NCBI GenBank assembly: GCA_036346205.1
Contig: JARFJB010001278.1
Span: forward strand, 7,364,501-7,428,500
Origin: Vesta saturnalis
Lineage: Eukaryota > Arthropoda > Insecta > Coleoptera > Lampyridae
Reading direction: 5' to 3'
Length of the DNA stretch: 64,000 bases
Each line of letters begins with the position of its first letter. Positions within the stretch are counted from its first letter, which is position 1. The translations under genes and the position numbers were made by a program. The notes under the pieces were generated by a model. The model was not told the origin of the DNA. It was given only the letters and a program-made list of their open reading frames with translations, and made no database searches. Of this stretch, positions 44,361 to 54,126 are shown one piece after another.

Positions 44361-47007
44361 TAAAAATAACTGATCTTTGAAGTCGAGGATAATCTGAACT
44401 CTTTTTGTTTGGCACTTTTTGACGTATCTCTAAAAATAAAGTGGTGGGGGTATTCAAAGGTTTCCTTAAATCACCACCCGTATCTTCGAAACGGCTTATC
44501 CAATTTTAACAAACTTGGGCGCGTTGCAAAGAGCTTTTCTTGGGCTACAAATGCTAAAATAATTGAAGTTTTGTTAGTGTCACATGTCGTCGCTAGAGGG
44601 CTTTGTTCGACATTCCGACAGAAACAGTTAATTTTCGCAAAAAAATTAAATGCATTGGTATGACTTTTTTTCATGAACAAGTAGCTAAATGATGCCTAAA
44701 CAAGCTCGCGAAAACCGCATCTCAATATCTTGTTCCTAACCTAAAATATCGGCCAAAGAAAACTTTATACGAAAATCCCTTAAATTTTTTTTTTTTTTGA
44801 CTATATTTTTCTGGAATTGTTTCTATTATGTAAGTTGTGGCTCTAAAAAGGAGCGATTTAAAGGAGGAAGGTTTTTAATGCCCCCGTAAATGCTCGAAAT
44901 GCTGACCATCACGCTCTATGCATTGCTGAAGCCTCTCATGAGTAGACAAAACTGCAGCTTCAATTTCGGCTCTCGGTATGTTACGTATTACGTTACGAAT
45001 CCGGTTTTTCATATCTTCTCTAGTAGTAGGTTGAGTTCGAAATACGATGTCCTTTAAGCGCCCCCATAAATAAAAATCGAGGCAAGTTAACTCTGGCGAT
45101 CGCGGAGGGCATGGAAACAGACTTCCTCTTCCAATCTACCGCTGTTGAAATACTGCATTAATATGCTCTCGCACATTAATAGCAAAATGTGCTGGGCAAC
45201 CATCCAACTGCAAAAACAATTTTTGCCTTGTTTCCAGAGGCACATCTTCCAACAACAACGGTAATTGATTGACCAAAAAGTCAAGAAATACATTGCCATT
45301 TAGGGGTTGCTCGAAAAAATATGGCCCAATAATTCTGCCTCCCAGTATGCCACACCATACATTTAAACTCCAACGTCCTTGGCGCTGAACTTCACGCAAC
45401 CAATGGAGATTTTCTGCAGACCAATAACCCATATTGTGCAGATTGACTCTCCCGTTACTACTGAAGGTGGCTTCATCGGTCCAAAGAATTTGAAATAAAA
45501 ATTCTCTATTTTCGCGTATCATGCCTAACATCCAATGGGAATAGTCTAACCTTCGATCAAAATTTTCCTCTTTCAAAGCCCGATGCAAAACGACATGATA
45601 TGGGTGCATTCTTAAAGTAATTAAAAAAAGTTTAAACGAATACCTATATATTTTGATGGCCATTAGAACTTAGCTATGGTCCTTCAAAATATTTTGAACC
45701 GTTGACCGTGATATACCCAACTCAGTGGATAATGCTCTTGTGCTAACATGAGGATTTCCTTCAATATAGCCCAGTACACGGTTAATATTTTCTTGTGTTC
45801 TTCCAATTCTTTGCCGTTGAAACGTAGGCCGAAAACTATCATTGGCTCGTAAGCTCGCCACTAATCGGGGAACAACTCTTACATCGCAAGGACGCCGATT
45901 TGGATATCGAGCCGCGTAAACTCTTTTAGCTACTGCGGCATTCTGAAGACATTCAAAATAAACCGCAAGCATATCAACAGCTTCATTATTCGTAAAACGC
46001 ATTTTGAAAGCACAAAAATTGTTCAAAGTAACGCGAACGTATTGACAACTATTGGAATTTGAGGATTATGAATGTTTTGTTTTGGTATCTGTTTCCATTG
46101 CCTGCTTCTTCTATTCGTATATATCCATAGTGAATATGCATTTAAACAAACAACAAATAGGCCTTTCGTATAACTTTTAGCATTGCTTGCTTGTCCGTAG
46201 TAATTTCAAAAAGGGTGATTTTATTCTGGTGTATAATTTTACAAACATTTAAAATCGCAATTTCTAGTAATTTCAAAAAGGGTGATTTTATTGTGGTGAA
46301 TAAATTTACAAACATTTAAAATGTCAATTTCTAGGTAACCTATACAGAGCCGAAATTGAAGCTGCAGTTTTGTCTACCCATAAGAGGACTCAGCATTACA
46401 CAGAGTGATGGTCAGCATTTCGAGCATTTACGGGGGCCTTAAAAACCTTCCTCCTTTAAATCGGTCCGTTTTAGGGCCACAACTTACATAATAGAAAGAA
46501 TTCCAGAAAAATATAGTTAAAAAAAAATAGAAGATTTTCGTATAAAGTTTTCTTTGGCCGATATTTTAGGTTAGGAACAAGATATCGAGATGCGGTTTTC
46601 GCGAGCTTGTTTAGGCATCATTTGGCTACTTGTTCATGAAAAAAAGTCATACCAATACATTTAATTTTTTTGCGAAAATTAACCGTTTCTGTCGGAATGT
46701 CGAACAAAGCCCTCTAGCGACGACTGTGAAACTAACAAAACTTCAATTATTTTAACATTTGTAGCCCAAAAAAAGCTATTTTCAACGCGCCCACGTTTGT
46801 TAAAATCGGATTAGCCGTTTCGAAGATACGGGGGGTGATTTAAGGAAACCTTTGAATACCCCCCACCACTTTATTTTTATAGATACGTTAAAAAGGGCCA
46901 AACAAAAAAAGGTCAGATTATCCTCGACTTCAAAGATCAGCTATTTTTTTATTAGGTTAATATAGCAGAATTCACAGAAACATCCCTTTTTTAGATTCAA
47001 GATTGCA
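44361..47007 (-). mobile_element. Element B: second copy of the ~2.9-kb DD41D transposon
   Basis: It is highly similar to element A over its whole length, including the long inverted repeats. Both outer ends are gone: about 185 bp on the left and about 145 bp on the right compared with A, so no terminal CAGGGTG or TA duplication remains. The right inverted repeat also has a 60-bp local duplication (AATTTCTAGTAATTTCAAAA near 46200 and 46260). Confidence 0.9.
44875..46002 (-). pseudogene. DD41D transposase of element B (best-preserved copy)
   Basis: N-terminal domain from ATG 46002 (MRFTNNEAVDML), YPNRRPCDVRVVPRLVASL, FQRQRIGRTQENINRVLGYI and LGISRSTVQNILKDH. The intron position of copy A is at 45611-45673, but the donor here is CTAAGT instead of GTAAGT. 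Exon 2 is open from MHPYHVVLHRAL to HINAVFQQR: ILWTDEATFSSNGRVNLHN (first D), LNVWCGILGGRIIGPYF, LNGNVFLDFLVNQLP and LFLQLDGCPAHFAINVREHI (second D). After a TAG in place of W come PRSPELTCLDFYLWGRLKD (third D) and FEHLRGH. The second and third aspartates are 41 residues apart. Only one stop and one splice-site change separate this from an intact gene, but both inverted-repeat ends are missing. Confidence 0.9.
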
Positions 47008-47143
47008 AGTTGCAGAACTTAATTCATTTTCGAGAAAATCAGTAGTATAGCTTGAAAATAAATGGTATTCGATTGCGGATTAGCGCTTATATTTGTACCA
47101 CTCGTCAGATTGTATATCCTTCCCATTCTAATACATGCCATTT

Positions 47144-47210
47144 GAGATAGAACGTAGTCATTCACTACTTTACAATAACGCTACAACCGGCAGTTTCTAC
47201 GTTCTATCTG
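47144..47210. repeat. Perfect 13-bp hairpin
   Basis: AGATAGAACGTAG and CTACGTTCTATCT are separated by about 40 bp, just upstream of a (TA)n tract. Function unknown. Confidence 0.6.
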
Positions 47211-47234
47211 GAACGGCAAGTGTTAGAACGATAA

Positions 47235-47236
<2 letters not shown>

Positions 47237-47297
<61 letters not shown>
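47237..47297. repeat. (AT)n microsatellite
   Basis: About 30 uninterrupted dinucleotides. Confidence 0.9.
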
Positions 47298-47300
<3 letters not shown>

Positions 47301-47349
47301 GTGGTCCAAAAGTCTGGAACAAAATTCATAATTTCCAAAATAATTATTT

Positions 47350-47672
47350 TTGGAAACTTCTTAACAATGGAAATTCAAATCCCAAAATTTAAAACAATCG
47401 ATTAAGGTAGAACAAAATGCGACCTTTTCAATGCGTCACTTTTTTCCTTTCTGGAACGCATAACAAATTAAAAAAAACACTTTCGAATTTCAAAAAAGTA
47501 AATTTTATTTCTGTAACAAAGTAATCAGACTTATGCTAAGTCAGCTAATGATCACCGGAGATGTTCTAGAAAAGAAAAAAGTGACGCATTGAAAATGTCG
47601 CATTTTGTTATACCTTAATCGATTGATTAAAATTTGGGATTTGAATTCCCATTGTTAAGAGCTTTCCAACTA
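47350..47672. repeat. Inverted repeat, ~100-bp arms (MITE-like)
   Basis: 47350-47455 and 47567-47672 are inverted copies: TTTTCAATGCGTCACTTTTT against AAAAAGTGACGCATTGAAAA, and AATCGATTAAGGTA against its complement. The left side runs towards the (AT)n tract with AAGGTGGTCCAAAAGTCTGG, a Tc1-type terminus style. No coding. Confidence 0.75.
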
Positions 47673-48140
47673 TGTGCCCCTTTCCATTTAAATTTATTTT
47701 ACAAAATGGCGCGTGGCCGGCATCTTGAGTTTTTGGTAAAAATTGTTTATGCTAAAATGTGCCCAACAAAAATAATGATGAACACTGTACATATAAACGC
47801 TAATCCGCAACTGAAAGTTATTCATTTTACGAACTATACCTATCTACTCTGTTTTTCTACTAAAAATGCAGTTTTATTTCCAACATAAATGCCACACTTA
47901 CCTTCAAATATAACCCCCACATCTTTAAGAAATCGCTATATGGATTTGTTCAATATTTTTTCATCTTTAGGGGTCTGAATAGTACGGTATGCTGTTTTTT
48001 TAGTACGGTCCGTAAATTGAATTGTGTGAAGGTTTCATTAACGCATTTGGGGATGACAGAGAAAATTTATTGTGTTTCAAATTACTAGTGTAAAATTATG
48101 GTATATTTGGGGTTAGATGGAGGGGGGGGGGATTAGCTCA
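47673..48140. other. Interval without gene
   Basis: Nothing recognised. A G10 homopolymer lies at 48122-48131, where the following tRNA-like remnant is broken off. Confidence 0.5.
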
Positions 48141-48141
48141 T

Positions 48142-48193
48142 TACGACCTCTACTTTGTTAGAGTAGCGCTCTAACCAACTGAGCTATCGAGAT
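48142..48193 (-). pseudogene. tRNA-Val(AAC)-like gene, 3' truncated
   Basis: The minus strand has acceptor ATCTCGA, D-arm GCTC-AGTTGGTTA-GAGC, and anticodon arm CTACT-CTAACAA-AGTAG (anticodon AAC). The T-arm breaks off after AGGTCGTA, so no acceptor 3' strand exists. Upstream it has the same 20-25 bp leader as the tRNA-like gene at 6.6 kb (ACATCRATTGGGGCTTG, 48195-48220). Confidence 0.65.
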
Positions 48194-48768
48194 ACAAGCC
48201 CCAATTGATGTAAATTTTGTCTATGATTTATATGGTTTTAATCCGATTCTATACGTTCGATATGATGAGAGCGGAATTAAACATTGGCCGTTGATAGAAA
48301 AACAGGCGACACGCTACATGGTTAGTCTAAAATTATTGTATAATAATTAATTAATACCATGAGCTCAAGTTAGCATCCGATTTTTAACTTTATCCTAGCG
48401 CTTTACAGGAGTTGGTCGAAAATATTATTTTTGTGGTTCTCAATTGTCTACAATTAGGCTAACATTATGGTTATAAAATACGTCATTTTATTATTGTTAA
48501 AACAAGAAGCTAAAAATGATTTTTATAAAATTTGTCTCCAATTTCTATTGTTTGATTTAATTGGCAAATCCTGTAACAATCACTTACACTTCATTTCATA
48601 TTGATTGCCCATACCACTTATATCGTTTGACAACCATGATTCCAAACTTGCAAAATTTACGTCAACGTTATTATAGAATCTAGAACTCTCGCGATTTGAT
48701 AATAAAGGTTGAGCATAGTATGATTGGTTGATGTATTTAGTTGTTTTTTTGCGAATTAATTAATGGGG
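48194..48768. other. Interval without gene
   Basis: Leader of the tRNA-like remnant, then AT-rich sequence with no recognisable feature. Confidence 0.5.
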
Positions 48769-48769
48769 A

Positions 48770-50910
48770 GTAATAAGGCCCACTTAAGAATAATATTTTA
48801 TTTATTTAAAAACTGAACAAGATATGGTCAAAGGCAACATAAGTGAAAACTTAAACATATTTTTATGAAGAATATAAACAAAACAAGTCTTTTTAATATA
48901 CGTAGTAAAAATAATCCATATAAAAAAAAACAAAAAAAAAACTGAGCCTTATTTTTCGAATAAGCTGATAAGGCCCAAAAAATAATAAATATTTATTTGG
49001 AACATCTTGTGCATATGAACTCATCCTCAGCGTCAGAAGTAAAGCAACTACACTCTTCGTGAACCCAAATTCGACACAACGCACAAGAACGCATGTCTAG
49101 TTGCTGAGCGGTTTGACACAGGTAAAAAAACCAAGGAGTTCAATTATGCTTTGTAATTATGAGCGCTTTTTCTTACTTTGGATGAGTTTGCAGGTAAATT
49201 TAGTGTTTCCAAAAAAAAAAAAAACGTTAAACGATTTATTTTCGTAACCTGAACATTTTTCTTGTCTTTAACGTTGCGGTTGTGGTAAGCCAGATGGCTC
49301 AGGTATTGGCGCTTGTTCTTTTGCGTTTTTGTTTCAATTCGACTGAGAAAATCAGTCTTGTGTTTAAACTGATTGTTGCATACATTCTTATCATTTCTTA
49401 TAAGCGTTTTTTTTTTTTTAAATAAGCTTCAACGTGAAATCAGAAAGAGGCAAACCGCTTTCATCAGAATAAGAATCTCGTTGCGCAGGTCTTCACGAGA
49501 GAGTATATGGAGCAAAAGCTTCGTCTGGTATGACAATTAGATTAAATGAGAAAATAAATACTCATAGTTTGGAATCTACTAGTTATATTTGCTACTGTGT
49601 TAGACTTTTACCAAACAGGTGCAAATACTACTGAGAATCTGTCCTTATTTAATCCGCAGTCCGGATGTTGGCCCCAAAATTTTAGCAACTCGCCTTTCCA
49701 AAAGTGTTCAAATGATCTAAATGTAGCCTTATCGAGACGCTGTAACCCATGAGTCGTGTTGCATGGGCAGCAACTCAATATCAGGTGTTTCTGGATTGCT
49801 TGCAATTGAAATGTTCAAATGGCACTTGGCACCATGGACTACCAGTATAATTTTTTCAGCAGGTTTATATTTTGAGAAGTGTTCCAACCATTCACAAAAG
49901 TTTTCATGCTTTCTTTTGGACTCATAGAAACTTCCGTTTCCACTGCCATGTTATCCGAGCTGGTGGGCTTTTGACTACATCCCTTAAATAAAATCAATGG
50001 ATCAATGCAGTTTTCCAACGCATTAACACAAGCCACAATGGTCACATTCTCTCCATGCTCTTATGACACTAAATGCACCCTCTTAGATCCTTTCATGTTG
50101 TAGAGTCTGCCTGGTGAATATTTTAGATCAAACTGTTATCATATGGTATTCAATTTTTCAAAGTAATCTTTTACTATTGGTCGGTTTAATTTGGCAGACC
50201 TAGCAGGATTCATTGGTGCGCCTTGCGTTTGCTAATGCGAGGATGACGTTTTAGAAGTCTTTTCCATTAACGCCTTTGTCTCCTTTCTTCCGAAATAAAT
50301 CAACACGAATGATTTTAACAAAATTAAAAACACTTTCTCGGAGAGGTTTTGGGGCACTTTAAAAAGTATTCTTAAAATACGTCGGGGAAAGCCTATTTGC
50401 TGTTCGATACTCCTCTGTGAGTAAAAGTCTAGAGATTCCTCCATCATTTCACTGTTCTAATTAGCACGTAAGCCTCGGCATTTATATTTTCCCATTTGCA
50501 AAAACAAAAAAACGTAACTTAAGATAAGGAAGGCACAGTAAAGTTTCTAAAAATAAGACCCGGACCTTATTTTCAAAAATTAATGAAATACATAAATAAC
50601 AAAACCAACTGGAACTGAAATACAATCTAACCTCACATTACTCGAAACCGAAAGCCTACTAGATATACTTACAGCTTTAGAATACGTTAAAGTCCTATAT
50701 TTTAAGCCATTAACCTTGATATATTTGTTACAATTTAATCACACAACATATGCACACGAAAATGACTGGAAATACAGCACACACGTGCTCCCGTTTTGGT
50801 AGCTGTATTTCGTCTGACGTAACAGACAACATACCGCGAGCAAGGCTAATTCGATACATTATAGGCGGGAATTTTAAATGTGGGCCTTATTTTTATCGAC
50901 GAGCCTTATA
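48770..50910 (-). mobile_element. pogo/Tigger-type element
   Basis: TAATAAGGCCCAC near 48770 and GTGGGCCTTATT near 50880 are inverted. Further related copies (CTGATAAGGCCCA near 48965, CGAGCCTTATA near 50899) suggest iterated terminal motifs. The exact ends and target duplication are uncertain. The transposase remnant in between is on the minus strand. Confidence 0.55.
49608..50447 (-). pseudogene. Tigger/jerky-like DDE transposase, decayed
   Basis: Minus-strand fragments in collinear order are: a weak N-terminal part (MMEESLDFYSQRS); NPARSAKLNRPIVKDYFEKL and LKYSPGRLYN (start of the DDE_1 domain); ENVTIVACVNALENCIDPLI followed by FKG (conserved TV...NA.G..IPP..I..G block); then CCPCNTTHGLQRLDKATFRS with FEHFWKGEL (the LPP.tTH.LQPLD...F block typical of pogo/Tigger and jerky). 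The second catalytic aspartate block is degraded and stops are scattered, so it is inactive. Confidence 0.7.
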
Positions 50911-51234
50911 ACCCTCTTCTACCTTATGTATTTTGTCATTAAATTATATTCTCCAGCTTTTTCCCTATCCTTTAGATGCTTTAAATTAGATTAAGCTCAT
51001 TTCTCTGAATAACTGTCCTGCCCAGATGGCACTTAGTATTTTCTGGTAACCTCCACTTGTTTTTCAGAATTTTTTGATGTTACCTTTAATGGTCTATTGA
51101 GAGGTTTTTTGATCCAAATGAAGTGCAGATTTAATACTAATCTTCTTGACTGCATGACAAAAGTTTTCGAACAGACTTATTACTTATTATTATTATTATT
51201 ATTATTTCCGCCTACTTTACACCAACACGTATAA
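50911..51234. other. Interval without gene
   Basis: Nothing recognised except a short (ATT)n run near 51187-51207. Confidence 0.5.
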
Positions 51235-51474
51235 GTGTCTGACTACACTATGCGTTTTGCCGGTCCCGTTTAGCGGGAGCGTTTCGGCTGGACGACCAAA
51301 ACACATGGTTTTAAACGTGATCGTTTACATTATCCGGTGGCGCCGCATCTGTGGGAGGCGACTTCATCATGCTGAGGTCGGCCTGGACGACGGGATGGCC
51401 GGACGGCGACAAAAATGCATACATTTAAATACGACTGTTCACACTGTCCTGTCGTACCGCGCGTTTTGTAAAAA

Positions 51475-51646
51475 ATGTTCGACGTTGACAGGTTTATTGA
51501 AAACGTGCAAGAGAATACTGCTTTGTGGGACAAAAAGTTGAAAGATTATAGTGATAAGAATGTACGAGATAAATGTTGGACTTGGATACGCGAAAATATG
51601 TATGAAATGCGGATGGAAATAAGTGCTGCAGAAAAGCAGGAAAAAG
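51475..51646 (+). CDS. Harbinger MADF-domain protein, exon 1
   Basis: ATG 51475 opens FDVDRFIENVQENTALWD, then LKDYSDKNVRDKCWTWIREN. These are the hallmark tryptophans and D.R..W spacing of the MADF (Myb/SANT-like) domain that accompanies many animal Harbinger transposases and is thought to help bind the ends and import transposase. The exon ends at AAAAAG/GTGAGG. The remainder of MADF should lie after the opposite-strand transposase exon. The start is supported by the domain beginning directly after it. Confidence 0.8.
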
Positions 51647-51869
51647 GTGAGGACATCTACTTATTATATTTTTCCAAAAATGTGATAAAAAGCGACGTGT
51701 AATGATGCATGGTTTAATTATGTGTTATTGCTATAGTACATATTATTTTGCATGAATTGTGAAACTATTATTAATGTTAGTAATGTACATATATGAATGA
51801 GACTTATTAATACATATGATCGTTTTGGAATAGAACAACTCCGATTCCCATGAAATAGTTAGAAAAGAA

Positions 51870-52590
51870 TTATCTAACTGTCGTTCCTTCAGTGTCTTCA
51901 TAATTTACGCCATCTCTTCTGCGTACGAAATTGTGTAATATACAACAAGCCTTCACAATATCGTCAACAAAATCGAGAACCCCGAACGTGCATTCTACAA
52001 ATGATCTGCATCTCGATAGTCGGTAATTATAAACCCTACGTTGCGGAGTGAGTCCGCGTTGAGGGTATGGTCGCAAAAGATTCGTATGAAGCTTAAAAGC
52101 TTCATCCCCTACCATGACAAAAGGCTGCGCATCTACATTTGTATTTGGTATACATCTAGGTGGTGGTAAATTTAATGTGCTGCTATATAACTTTCTGCCC
52201 AATGCACTGTCTCGAAAAACAGCAGAATCTCCTTCTTTGCCATATGTGCCTACGTCAATAGCTATGACGCAAAGGCTTGCATATGCAATGACCATAAGAA
52301 CAACAGAGAAGAATTTCTTGTAATTGAAAAAGTTCGAGCCGGAGTTCTTCGGTTTTGTGCACCTAATGTGCTTGCCATCTACGGCACCAACACAATTCGG
52401 GAACTTCGTTGTCTTATAAAAGGTTTCAGCTATTTCCAGCCACCTTTCTTCTGTTGGTTCAGGCATTTCTAATTTCTTTAGGCAGGACCAAATAGCTTGA
52501 CAAGTTTCCCTTAATATTGCGGCGATCGTGCATTTCGCGAAGTAAAATTCATACTGCAAAGCAGTGAAGGTTGTTCCAGTTGCCAGATAC
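51870..52590 (-). CDS. Harbinger transposase, exon 2 (DDE domain)
   Basis: Starts after a TTTTAAG acceptor at 52591. RYLATGTTFTALQYEF, CVGAVDGKHIRCTKP (first catalytic D), VVLMVIAYASLCVIAIDVGT with EGDSAVFRDS, then FVMVGDEAFKLHTNLLRPYP (second D), YNYRLSRCRSFVECTFGVL (catalytic E) and DIVKACCILHNFVRRRDG. Stop at 51870. This is the HARBI1-like DDE_Tnp_4 domain. About 20 residues normally found between VE.TFG and DIVKACC are missing, so activity is doubtful. The frame is otherwise open for 240 residues. Confidence 0.9.
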
Positions 52591-52849
52591 CTTAAAAGAA
52601 ATGAACGACAGTATTGTATGCAATATCCTCATCACTTTAGGTCATCACAAAATACTACTTCAAACTTTATACATAGTGTAACATTCAAAATTGCAATTAC
52701 CTACAAGTATGGCGCATCCCCGGCCAATTAGACAATCTCTGTCGAATTGCCGTGGAATGCTTTGTCAAGTACTTCTGTTAATAATGTCAAACTCCCCCCC
52801 CCCCTCCCAACGTTACTCCCAACGTTATTATGACTAAGGACTGTTTCTT

Positions 52850-53659
52850 TACAGAGACAGCTTTCTCGAGACTCTACATCAGGGAAAAAGTGGCGATGCT
52901 GCTCCACAGAGAAGGAAATACATATATGCGGATAGTATGTGTTCTGCAACCTACCTCAATGCCCAGTTTTTTTTTATCTGTTTTGGAAAACACTACAGGA
53001 GCTATATCAAAATGAATGTGACCGACGTTTCATTTCAGCACTTCAGGGAACGTAGCCGAATATGAGGGAGAACAACTAAGACAATCTGATCATGACAATA
53101 CCATTGAAGAAGAGGAACCTATTGTATCGGGACCTCGTAATGAGAATGTTACAGCGAAACGGACTTGCAAGAAATCTGGCATTACAGCTTTCCAAAGCAA
53201 ATGATGGACAGTGCGAAACGGGAGGAGGAAGATGCAGATAAAGCGTTTTTAATCTCCCTTCTGCCAGATTATAAGGCATTAAATGCAGAACACAAAATAG
53301 ATTTTCGCCTACAGGCTTTACAGTTTTTGAGAGGAATTAAAAGAAGAGTAGAACATACCCCACAAACTCCGCCACCTCTACGCGACATCATTTCCCACCA
53401 AAATTATCAGTTCCATCTTGCCATACCATTCCCTTCGCCATATGAATACACTCCCCAATATCAAGATTTCCGTAATCCTTCACCGACTTCTTCGCAGTAT
53501 TCGTACCCTTCACAGTATCAATATCCATCAGCTTCCCATACCCCTATACCGACACCCTCACGTCATCCTTCTTCTACATCTCAACAACAAAGCGCATCAA
53601 CTTCGTCTGCAAATGTATCCGAGTACTCAACCGACTCGCCCAATTGGTGTGAAATGTAA
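52850..53659 (+). CDS. Harbinger MADF-BESS protein, 3' exon(s), with damage
   Basis: A TTTCTTTACAG acceptor near 52850 opens a region whose MADF C-terminal part is recognisable only in pieces (FFLSVLENTTGAIS), with frame changes between 52850 and 53200. From about 53216 one clean frame reads EDADKAFLISLLPDYKALN, then EHKIDFRLQALQFLRGI. This is the BESS motif, a protein-protein interaction motif common in insect MADF proteins. A proline, serine and tyrosine-rich tail follows to TAA at 53657-53659. The exon lies entirely within the intron of the transposase on the other strand. Exon borders are inferred. Confidence 0.7.
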
Positions 53660-53715
53660 CACGTGTATTGATAATGTATAAGCATATGAATAATAAAAAG
53701 TAGTTTACAACATAC

Positions 53716-54004
53716 CTAATGTTATTGTCAATCGTTCCGCTGCACTTATGGGAGTTATGGGATTTTCTTGCTTACTAATGTCTGGAAGTATGAAGTTTAA
53801 CAAGACATCAAATGATGTAATCGACATCCGGTAATATTCAAAAAATGTTGTTACATATTTCCTTATGTTTACGAAAAACTTATTAAATTTTTCGTTTGTT
53901 GAGCGCTGTGCGTGAAATGGGTGGACCCAATATGTCCGTTCCACCGGTGTTTTTAACAAGCCCTCGGCTTCAAGGGCACAAATAACTTTTAATTTTGGCA
54001 ACAT
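53716..54004 (-). CDS. Harbinger transposase, exon 1
   Basis: ATG at 54004 begins MLPKLKVICALEAEGLL; then RTYWVHPFHAQRSTN, FFEYYRMSITSFDVLLNFIL and ISAAERLTITL. This is the N-terminal half of HARBI1-like transposases, ending in the conserved ERL.ITLRYLATG segment that is split by the intron. The donor is TTAG/GTATGT at 53715; the intron runs to 52591 (1125 nt). Splicing there puts exon 2 one base out of frame, so a single base seems lost at the junction. The intron hosts the BESS exon of the other gene. Confidence 0.85.
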
Positions 54005-54126
54005 TGCGACTGTTTAGTATAGACTGACCCATTTCGCGGGATGATGTACACGGATGACGATTCATCCGGTAAAAATGCTCCCGCTAAACGGGACTGGCAA
54101 AAACGCATAGTGTAGTCAGACACTAA

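Larger units (their letters stand above)
51235..54123. mobile_element. Nearly complete PIF/Harbinger transposon
   Basis: Inverted ends start GTGTCTGACTACACTATGCG at 51235, and the complement ends at 54123. Similarity continues through CCCGTTTAGCGGGAGC (itself a hairpin). A perfect TAA target duplication flanks it (51232-51234 and 54124-54126), matching the three-base TWA preference of PIF/Harbinger. The 2889 bp hold the two expected genes: transposase (minus) and a MADF-BESS DNA-binding protein (plus). Confidence 0.95.

Noticed and set aside
44409..44663. Plus-strand frame in the element B arm
   Set aside because: Located in the long inverted repeat, with the same sequence inverted at the other end. 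The transposase is on the minus strand.
47135..47392. 85-residue frame across (AT)n
   Set aside because: An IYIYIY tract translated from a microsatellite.
52114..52323. Plus-strand open frame
   Set aside because: Antisense shadow of the Harbinger transposase DDE exon.
53418..53681. 87-residue plus-strand frame overlapping the BESS exon
   Set aside because: It is an alternative frame of the proline/serine-rich tail, while the frame with the BESS motif is the credible one.
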